The position numbers and the translations under genes are program-made. A stretch of DNA of 6,258 nucleotides from Deltaproteobacteria bacterium (lineage in GTDB: Bacteria > Desulfobacterota_B > Binatia > UBA9968). Under the pieces are notes generated by a model. That model had not been told where the DNA came from, made no database searches, and saw nothing but the letters and a program-made list of their open reading frames with translations. This document shows, piece after piece, positions 1-4,188 of the stretch (position 1 is the stretch's first letter; each line of letters opens with the position of its first letter). The stretch spans positions 1-6,258 of the forward strand of contig VBKY01000338.1 of the NCBI GenBank assembly GCA_005879255.1, written 5' to 3'.

Positions 1-425
1 CCCAGGACATCCGCGAGGTGCCGAAGGTCCTCGGAGCCGATACCAGGATTGTTCGGGTCGAAGGGCGCGGAGTTGTAGTAGCCGCGCCGCGAAAAGGCGA
101 TGACGCGGTAGCCGGCCTTCGCTAACACCGGCTGCTGGTAACCCCAGATCAACGCGCTGCCGGTCGCCGGATGCAGAAGTACGATCGGCACGCCCTGCCC
201 GCCCGTGTCCCAGTACCAGAGACGGGTGTCGGGAATCTGCGCCACGCCATCCTTGGCCGGAACCTGCGCGGGGATGGGGATGGGTCTCATCGGATTGGCG
301 ACGGTTTGGCCGTGTGCCGTCTCGATAGGGCTTGTGCCGAGCGCTGCCAAGCCGGCAGCGACCCCGATGGTCCGGAGGAACGCGCCCGCTGGCCGGGCGC
401 AGTTGGAGGAATGGCTCTTGCCCAT
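1..425 (-). CDS. Exported alpha/beta-fold hydrolase, N-terminal part (cut by window edge)
   Basis: Reading leftwards from the ATG at 425-423, the frame stays open to the window edge, giving 141 codons of a longer gene. Residues 1-40 look like an export signal: a basic, polar start, then a hydrophobic stretch around 19-30 (TIGVAAGLAALG) and a small-residue cleavage region near AHGQ (37-40). RPAGAFLR resembles a Tat context but lacks the twin arginine, so Sec export or a degenerate Tat signal are both possible. From about residue 66 the alpha/beta-hydrolase pattern begins: strand IVLLHPATGS (81-90) with the HP motif of the oxyanion loop, helix QQPVLAKAGYRVIAFSRRGYYNS (97-119) with the family's xRGxxxS turn, then SEDLRHLADVLG leading towards the nucleophile elbow. 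The catalytic Ser, Asp and His would lie outside the window, so substrate cannot be judged. A GGAG sits 12-15 bases before the ATG, rather far. The gene is transcribed away from everything else here. Confidence 0.85.
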   Translation of the reverse strand, partial: MGKSHSSNCARPAGAFLRTIGVAAGLAALGTSPIETAHGQTVANPMRPIPIPAQVPAKDGVAQIPDTRLWYWDTGGQGVPIVLLHPATGSALIWGYQQPVLAKAGYRVIAFSRRGYYNSAPFDPNNPGIGSEDLRHLADVL

Positions 426-640
426 CGTCGTACGTGCTCCCTTCAGTATGCCCATTTTTTAAAAGACATGCGCGGAGGGTTCAATTCCTTAGATGCAAAC
501 AATCATTTTGCTGGATTGCAATGGGCGGATTTCAACAAAGCGTCTCGAGAACGAACGTTGCCAAATTGTGAGCCGAATCAGATCCCGCTAGTGAACGAAT
601 AAACGCAAAAAACCTCATCCGCTGTAGATATCCTTTAGAT
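426..640. other. Intergenic region upstream of the minus-strand hydrolase; no gene seen
   Basis: No reading frame here has coding character; the long plus-strand frames that cross 171-602 are antisense shadows of the hydrolase. The region must hold the promoter of the minus-strand gene, but I see no convincing -35/-10 pair. The only local repeat is a direct TAGATAT duplication at 625-631 and 636-642, just before the small ORF at 641-721. Confidence 0.4.
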
Positions 641-721
641 ATGAGTACAAAAGGAGAACATATGGCAAGAAGGTTTTCAAGCAAAATCCAGTGCCATCTC
701 TTGCAACTCTTCGCGGTGTGA
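641..721 (+). CDS. Very small ORF behind a strong Shine-Dalgarno; leader peptide or gene remnant
   Basis: The frame opens at ATG 641 and has a second, better-placed ATG at 662-664. That second start is preceded by AAGGAG (651-656) at a spacing of 5 bases, one of the best ribosome-binding sites in the window. From 662 the product would be only 19 residues (MARRFSSKIQCHLLQLFAV), ending at TGA 719-721. The start vaguely resembles the basic N-terminus of insertion-sequence OrfA proteins (MARRRFSxEQK), but that comparison is from memory and weak. The ORF stops five bases before the border of the dispersed repeat at 727. This would fit a gene whose 3' part was replaced or lost when the repeat arrived. 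It could equally be a chance ORF or a short leader peptide. Confidence 0.2.
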   Translation: MSTKGEHMARRFSSKIQCHLLQLFAV

Positions 722-726
722 GCACC

Positions 727-820
727 GGGTCGGACCTTTACAAGATCTTGATTCCCTCAATGTAAGTTTGCAAAATAGGCGTTGTTTAAAGGCTTAGCCG
801 CAGCTTTTTCGCGTAGAAAC
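727..820 (+). repeat. Dispersed repeat, copy 1 (94 bp)
   Basis: Positions 727-820 align along their whole length with 2193-2285, with one single-base gap. The longest identical block is TAAGTTTGCAAAATAGGCG (763-781 here, 2228-2246 there), and the next stretch through TTTTTCGCGT differs at only a few positions. The first part contains the perfect palindrome CAAGATCTTG (741-750). Copy 2 lies immediately upstream of a transposase remnant, so this sequence is probably the 5' flank of that element family. No transposase coding sequence follows copy 1, so it would be a solo or internally deleted remnant. The two copies are similar enough that the relationship is not in doubt; what the element does is inference. 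Confidence 0.85.
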
Positions 821-887
821 ACACGCTCTCATGCAAACGAAGTCCGTTCCAGTGGTTAGAGTAGCTCACCATGAGCGTAAATAATCT

Positions 888-968
888 AACGTTCAACCGC
901 TTCGCTTCGTTCAAGACCTCGCCAACTACTGCGCCTGTTTCAAACGTTCCAGGCTTCCAATTGTTCCA
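888..968 (+). repeat. TTCAA/TTCCA-rich degenerate tract downstream of repeat copy 1
   Basis: AACGTTCAA (888-896) is followed by a block, 897-917, ending in CGTTCAAGAC. The same arrangement occurs at 2386-2424 inside the transposase remnant, where the 21-base block differs at three positions and the spacer is 9 bases longer. Further on, TTCAA (939-943) and TTCCA (947-951, 955-959, 964-968) recur every 8-9 bases, so the tract is a decayed short-period repeat. No coding potential is evident. The match to the second locus suggests that copy 1 and copy 2 are remnants of the same kind of composite element. Confidence 0.5.
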
Positions 969-1309
969 ATCGTCTCCCGGATTTAGGTGACCTCGAGTTA
1001 CTCTTTTGATCGGCGATTACGCAAATGGGAGCGTCGGGGCTCCGTTCTTCTACCTGACAGCTCTGTGCCGCCGGGTACAATTTTGTGAGGAAAGGATTTT
1101 TCCAAAGCGGCGCCTTTCAGCGACAATCTAACTCATAATGGGAAAGTAACGAAAGCGGAGGACGCTAATTCAAGGCACAAACGGGCAAAACCCCCGGCTG
1201 GTGTCAAATCGGAAGTATGGTATGGCCGTTGCTCTTATCCACACCAGCGGAAATTCCGTGGCATTATCCATGATGCTTTGTGTGAGCCACGATTAGATGG
1301 AGTCGTTAT
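969..1309. other. Gene-free stretch with a perfect 8-bp inverted repeat
   Basis: I see no gene in this stretch. It contains GCTGGTGT at 1197-1204 and its exact complement ACACCAGC at 1241-1248, with a 36-base loop, and a weaker GTGGC/GCCAC pair at 1258-1262 and 1286-1290. These could form a leader structure ahead of the ORF at 1310. Inverted repeats of this length with such a loop also arise by chance, and no U-tract follows, so a terminator is not supported. Confidence 0.3.
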
Positions 1310-1501
1310 ATGAGCGACCGCATGAAATTAACCCTGGCGAGCCTGACAATTATGATGCTGCCCTACCGGGTCGGCTATCCGTTAAGTGTCCTCGTTCTGA
1401 CCGCGATAATGTCTACCGCGGTTGATCTGGCGAAAGAGAGGTTCGGCCGGATGCAGGTGACCCATAATTTCATTTCCGTCCTTTTCTGTCTCGTGCGGTA
1501 G
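1310..1501 (+). CDS. Possible small hydrophobic protein (63 residues), unrecognised
   Basis: The ATG at 1310 has GGAG (1299-1302) seven bases upstream, a reasonable ribosome-binding site. The product would be 63 residues with a hydrophobic N-terminal half: LTLASLTIMMLPY (7-19) and PLSVLVLTAIMSTAV (24-38) could be one kinked or two short membrane segments. A charged stretch DLAKERFGRM (39-48) follows. I do not recognise the sequence and cannot assign a function. It lies 45 bases before the 171-residue hypothetical gene on the same strand, so the two could share a transcript. With no family match and a short length, a chance ORF is the main alternative. Confidence 0.25.
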   Translation: MSDRMKLTLASLTIMMLPYRVGYPLSVLVLTAIMSTAVDLAKERFGRMQVTHNFISVLFCLVR

Positions 1502-1546
1502 CTTGGTTTTAATAATACCGCACATAGCAAACTGATGGTTTGAGAT

Positions 1547-2062
1547 ATGTCGCATGCTAAATCGTTACGAGTGATCGGACAGATACTGGAAGCCGCGAAG
1601 GTTGAGACTTTCGAGTTGGAGAAACATGGCCAGCGCTATCTCGTGTGGAGTGCTGCGCTAACAAAAGAGGGCAAATTGATTTTGCGAAATGCTCTAGAAG
1701 ACAACGATTTTGCGTCGCAAAACAATCGCCAACCGATACCGAATGTGTTCTGTTTCAATCCAGTTGATATTTCACGTCTCGATGCGCGGGCACAAAAAAG
1801 ACGAAGAAATCAGTCTTCTTCAGCTACGCGGCCGTCAACGTTGCTGTCTCACCAGCTACGTAGTTTGGGCGATCATCTTGACAGAATCGATGTCAGCGCT
1901 TTTCATATCATGTGGACCGCTGGTTCTGTTATTCTCGGTTACCAACCAGTTGATGGGGACTGGAACTATAGAACTTTTACAGCCGAAGAATTGCGCCAGC
2001 GAGGTCTGCACCGGAAATTGCTACGGTCCAGCCGTTACCTTTTTCCGCAGCTCGATATCTGA
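1547..2062 (+). CDS. Hypothetical protein, 171 residues, unrecognised
   Basis: This is the longest plausible frame in the left half. Its amino-acid composition looks protein-like: no low complexity, regular hydrophobic/charged alternation, no signal peptide and no membrane segment, so a cytoplasmic protein. An N-terminal alpha/beta-like stretch SLRVIGQILEAAKVETFELE (6-25) is followed by HGQRYLVWSAAL (27-38), a basic patch ARAQKRRRN (80-88), a probable helix LLSHQLRSLGDHLDRID (99-115), a strand AFHIMWTAGSVILGYQPVDG (118-137) and RTFTAEELRQRGLH (142-155). The basic patch and final helix would allow nucleic-acid binding, but that is speculation. The Shine-Dalgarno sequence is poor, and a small hairpin CAAAC-TGATG-GTTTG (1528-1542) sits four bases before the ATG. 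A TAATAAT sequence around 1510-1516 might be a -10 element, without a clear -35. The gene ends 130 bases before repeat copy 2, so it may be accessory cargo in a decayed mobile region. Confidence 0.6.
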   Translation: MSHAKSLRVIGQILEAAKVETFELEKHGQRYLVWSAALTKEGKLILRNALEDNDFASQNNRQPIPNVFCFNPVDISRLDARAQKRRRNQSSSATRPSTLLSHQLRSLGDHLDRIDVSAFHIMWTAGSVILGYQPVDGDWNYRTFTAEELRQRGLHRKLLRSSRYLFPQLDI

Positions 2063-2161
2063 AATCACAGCCGGAAGCCATGGAATAAGTCTATAACGAG
2101 ATAAACCTAATCCCGCCGAATGTCTCTCGCGTCTTAAAAAGCAACACTGAATTATCCCTGA

Positions 2162-2212
2162 GTCGGACAAGCGCAAGATAGACAGAAGCCTTGGGTCGGA
2201 CCTGCGCAAGAT
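2162..2212 (+). repeat. Partial tandem duplication of the repeat's leading edge
   Basis: GTCGGACAAGCGCAAGAT (2162-2179) and GTCGGACCTGCGCAAGAT (2195-2212) match at 16 of 18 positions and start 33 bases apart. The second belongs to the 5' end of repeat copy 2, so the first is either a truncated duplication of that edge or a paired recognition-type sequence. Copy 1 has no such upstream partner. Confidence 0.55.
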
Positions 2213-2285
2213 CTTGAATCAGGGATATAAGTTTGCAAAATAGGCGTCGTTTAAAGGCTTAACCGCAACTTTTTCGCGTTAAAAC
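2193..2285 (+). repeat. Dispersed repeat, copy 2 (93 bp), directly upstream of the transposase remnant
   Basis: This is the second copy of the sequence at 727-820 and has the same orientation. It contains the palindrome CAAGATCTTG (2208-2217) and the conserved TAAGTTTGCAAAATAGGCG block. Similarity stops at 2285, 22 bases before the start codon of the RAYT-like remnant, so the repeat occupies the place where the 5' untranslated region or recognition sequence of the transposase gene would be. REP-associated transposases are known to sit among the palindromes they act on. This element has only a short palindrome and is not a classic REP hairpin, so its role as a substrate is unproven. Confidence 0.8.
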
Positions 2286-2307
2286 CGACGTCCTAAGAAA
2301 ACAAGCG

Positions 2308-2607
2308 ATGCTGCGCGCCAACCGCTATTTTCTGCCTGGTCATCTCTGGCACATCACTCACCGCTGCCAACGAAAATTTGTTCAAAACGTTCAAGCCCTT
2401 CAATCGCTACGCTCCGTTCAAGACGTTTGAGGAGATGAGAGAGCGTAAACTCCCAAGTTTTTCGAGACTCGTGACCGGTGCAGCTATTTGCGTTAGGTTT
2501 TCGAAGCAAAGAAGCGGTTCGGTCTGTCGGTCCTCAATTACATGGTGACGTCCAACCACATTTATCTTTTGGTCAAAGACACACGATCAGAGGTTACAGG
2601 GACATAG
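2308..2607 (+). pseudogene. Decayed REP-associated tyrosine transposase (RAYT, Y1/HUH family)
   Basis: The start MLRANRYFLPGHLWHITHRC (codons 1-20) is the characteristic N-terminus of RAYT-type transposases, single-strand nucleases of the Y1/HUH superfamily that mobilise REP palindromes. The same frame resumes at 2455 with KFFETRDRCSYLR, then VFEAKKRFGLSVLNYMVTSN and HIYLLVKD, matching the family's central block that ends in the metal-binding HUH motif. The copy is dead for several visible reasons. The frame has stops at 2428 (TGA), 2446 (TAA), 2494 (TAG, where the family has Trp) and 2605 (TAG). About 75 bases of TTCAA-rich sequence (2380-2454) replace a couple of residues between CQRKF and KF. 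The second HUH histidine is tyrosine (HIY). The C-terminal part with the catalytic tyrosine is missing. Family members are usually over 200 residues; about 100 codons remain here. Confidence 0.85.
2380..2454 (+). repeat. TTCAA-rich insertion inside the transposase remnant
   Basis: The segment interrupts the transposase between two conserved blocks in the same frame. It contains AACGTTCAA (2386-2394) and a 21-base block (2404-2424) ending in CGTTCAAGAC that matches 897-917 at 18 of 21 positions. Two of the pseudogene's stop codons lie within it. No target duplication is obvious at its borders, so it may be a small repeat insertion or a sequence expansion rather than a transposition. Confidence 0.5.
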
Positions 2608-2928
2608 CGCGGTCCGATCCGTGCGCCTTCTTCTTACACCCTAATTAAAACTAATCTACCGCCCCGCCGCCTTTCGGAACCTTTCTGCCGCTGGTCCTCG
2701 CTTTGCTACGTATAGGGGTTGGGAGTCACGCCCGCTTGGACAGTAGGCGCGCTGAAACTGAAACAATCAATCTTTCGAGGGTTTTGTTTCGTGCTTGAAT
2801 GGAATTTTCCCTCACCCCCACGAGGAATGACGAAAACTGGGCAGGGGCGGGACAAAGTTGTCGTGTAAAAGTCGGACGAATGCTCGAGACCGAGCAGGAA
2901 AATACCACTCGGTGGACGGTCAGTTAAG
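2608..2928. other. Gene-free stretch between transposase remnant and ATP-grasp-like gene
   Basis: No credible gene lies here. The minus-strand frames across 2706-2939 have no start context and no protein-like pattern. The first part may hold further degraded 3' transposase sequence, but nothing can be aligned by eye. The 3' end must contain the promoter of the gene at 2929; I see no convincing -35/-10 pair and no strong Shine-Dalgarno immediately before its ATG. Confidence 0.4.
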
Positions 2929-3921
2929 ATGCCGATCATAGAAAGAGATCCCTGGCGTACTCAATATTTCACTGCGGTTTCTTGCCCGGATAAGGTTGTC
3001 ATTCCCACTGACGATGAATTGGCCTATCAGCGCTATCCGCAGCATCGCTGGGTCTACAACAAGCTGTTCATATGCGAAACCCAAGGACTGGACAATGCCC
3101 CGCATGACATCATGCCGCCACAATTCCCCGTCTTCAGCAAGCCGATCTACAATATGCGCGGCATGGGCTGCGGCGGTAAAATTATTGAATCGCCAGAGCA
3201 ATTCCGGGCCTCGATACAGCCGGGGCATATGTGGATGGCGCTTCTCCAGGGCGAGCACGTGAGCACTGATGCCGCCGTGATCGACGGCGAGCCGGTATGG
3301 TGGCGGCACACGATTGGCAAGACTCTTGAGCAAGGCATGTTCGATCAGTGGATAATTCTCGGGGAATCACGGCCGAAGATCGAAGGGTATTGCGGCGCAT
3401 GGCTGCGGCGCCACCTCAAAGGTTATACGGGCTGCGTGAATTTTGAGACGATCGGCGCCAAAATCATCGAAGTCCATCTGCGTTTCGCCGATCAGTGGCC
3501 GGACCTGTACGGTCCAGGTTGGATCGACGCCGTCGTCGATCTCTATGGGAGCGGCCGCTGGCACTATCGCGACGACGACCGCCGGACGGGTTACAGCGTC
3601 GTGCTGTTCGCAGCGCACGGTCCGCGCTATAAGAAACCGGACCACGATGCGGTGAAGAAATTTCTCAGCTGGCAGGGCGTTTCCAGCATTCAAATGACCT
3701 TTCACGAAGACCAGGCTCCCGAGCTGCACTCGATGCCACCCGGGGGATTCAGACTCGCCATTATCAATTGCTGGAATCCCGAGACCGGATTCAAAGTCCG
3801 GGAACAACTCGCCATGATGTTTGGCTCGAGCCACCCGCCGGAGGAGCCGATAAACCCGCAGGCGATTGAAGATTCAAGTTTCGAGGTTCAGCGTTCAACT
3901 TGGCCGGACCTTGAACTCTGA
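2929..3921 (+). CDS. Uncharacterised protein with an ATP-grasp-like core (330 residues)
   Basis: No named family is recognised, but the order of motifs suggests an ATP-grasp fold. FPVFSKPIYNMRGMGCGG (66-83) resembles the nucleotide-binding lysine strand followed by the glycine-rich loop. MWMALLQGEHVSTDAAVIDG (101-120) resembles the strand pair with an acidic residue (D114). GYTGCVNFETIGAKIIEVHL (165-184) carries N171/E173 and E181 where ATP-grasp enzymes hold Mg2+ and ATP, and ends in a conserved-looking EVHLRFADQWPDLYG. Such enzymes ligate a carboxylate to an amine or thiol using ATP; the substrates here are unknown. About 150 residues follow the core. There is no signal peptide or membrane segment, so the protein is likely cytoplasmic. 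An in-frame TAA at 2866 and the lack of another ATG or GTG between them fix the start at 2929. The last residues (about 314-330) are encoded by TTCAA-rich palindromic DNA, so the native C-terminus may have been altered. No partner gene adjoins it on the same transcript. Confidence 0.85.
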   Translation: MPIIERDPWRTQYFTAVSCPDKVVIPTDDELAYQRYPQHRWVYNKLFICETQGLDNAPHDIMPPQFPVFSKPIYNMRGMGCGGKIIESPEQFRASIQPGHMWMALLQGEHVSTDAAVIDGEPVWWRHTIGKTLEQGMFDQWIILGESRPKIEGYCGAWLRRHLKGYTGCVNFETIGAKIIEVHLRFADQWPDLYGPGWIDAVVDLYGSGRWHYRDDDRRTGYSVVLFAAHGPRYKKPDHDAVKKFLSWQGVSSIQMTFHEDQAPELHSMPPGGFRLAIINCWNPETGFKVREQLAMMFGSSHPPEEPINPQAIEDSSFEVQRSTWPDLEL

Positions 3922-3924
3922 ACC
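3885..3924 (+). repeat. Inverted repeat overlapping the stop codon of the ATP-grasp-like gene
   Basis: GGTTCA (3885-3890) and GTTCAA (3893-3898) pair with TTGAAC (3911-3916) and TGAACC (3919-3924). This gives two perfect 6-bp stems separated by a symmetrical 2x2 mismatch, with a 12-base loop. The stop codon TGA (3919-3921) lies in the descending arm. No U-tract follows, so intrinsic termination is unlikely; mRNA 3'-end protection or a repeat-derived origin is more plausible. Confidence 0.6.
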
Positions 3925-3950
3925 GAGTGTGCTGTTTCAGAAGCTCTTGT

Positions 3951-4043
3951 GTCATTCCGGCTAACCCGGCGAAACCTGGAGGCGAGCCGGAATCCAGGAA
4001 AGCTCAAAAAACTGGATTACCCGCTGGCTCTCCCCGGCATGAC
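3951..4043. repeat. REP-like palindromic intergenic element (93 bp)
   Basis: The element opens with GTCATTCCGG (3951-3960) and closes with CCGGCATGAC (4034-4043), which are inverted copies with one mismatch. Nested inside are AATCCAG (3991-3997) and CTGGATT (4012-4018) around a 14-base loop, plus imperfect GGAGGCGAGCCGG/CCGCTGGCTCTCC arms. Together it can fold into one long hairpin or cruciform. Elements of this type, starting GTCATTCC and containing AATCCAG, are widespread between genes in proteobacterial genomes. It lies between two co-oriented genes and could stabilise or terminate the upstream transcript. Confidence 0.75.
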
Positions 4044-4109
4044 GCTAAGCGCTTCTACAATATCTTTCTTGCGTCCGCCTTTTTTCATCCTTGACCTTTG
4101 AACATGGAC

Positions 4110-4137
4110 CTCTCAACGGCTAGACCGTTCCGGAGAG
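4110..4137 (+). other. Hairpin upstream of the CocE-type gene
   Basis: AACGG (4115-4119) and CCGTT (4125-4129) form a perfect 5-bp stem with a CTAGA loop. CTCTC (4110-4114) and GAGAG (4133-4137) can extend it past a 3-base bulge. It lies 26 bases before the TATAAT, where an operator for the downstream promoter could be. A chance structure is possible. Confidence 0.35.
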
Positions 4138-4162
4138 CTCGCGCGAACCACCCAGGCGCTAG

Positions 4163-4168
4163 TATAAT
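4163..4168 (+). promoter_or_regulatory. Candidate -10 box (TATAAT) for the CocE-type hydrolase gene
   Basis: A perfect consensus TATAAT lies 20 bases before the ATG at 4189. Transcription would begin near 4175, leaving a leader of about 14 bases that still contains the GGAG ribosome-binding site (4180-4183, spacing 5). No -35 hexamer is present at the usual distance and no extended -10 TGn precedes it, so the promoter would be weak or activator-dependent. Confidence 0.4.
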
Positions 4169-4188
4169 GCTCGGCGGACGGAGCCTCG

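Noticed and set aside
171..602. Plus-strand 143-residue reading frame
   Set aside because: It is antisense to the clear alpha/beta-hydrolase on the minus strand, is Arg/Ala/Gly-rich as GC-rich shadow frames are, and has no domain pattern.
691..765. Frame running from GTG 691 through repeat copy 1 (reading GSDLYKIL), with a related GSDLRKIL in copy 2
   Set aside because: The frame has no ribosome-binding site and closes soon after in both copies. The shared peptide is explained by the DNA repeat, without sign of coding constraint.
847..875. tRNA-like D-arm string (AGTGGTTAGAGTAGCTCACC)
   Set aside because: No acceptor stem, anticodon arm or T-arm can be built around it.
888..968. Possible CRISPR-like regular repeats
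   Set aside because: The TTCAA/TTCCA units are only 5 bases long with 3-4 base gaps, degenerate, and lack repeat-spacer architecture or cas genes.
1710..2096. Alternative 128-residue frame overlapping the 171-residue gene
   Set aside because: It overlaps almost fully with the 1547-2062 frame, which has the more protein-like composition and a plausible start; both cannot be favoured.
2706..2939. Minus-strand 77-residue frame upstream of the ATP-grasp-like gene
   Set aside because: No ribosome-binding site, no recognisable pattern, and it overlaps the start of a better-supported gene.
3367..3834. Minus-strand 155-residue frame within the ATP-grasp-like gene
   Set aside because: It is a shadow frame; the plus-strand protein has an ordered motif series while this one has none.
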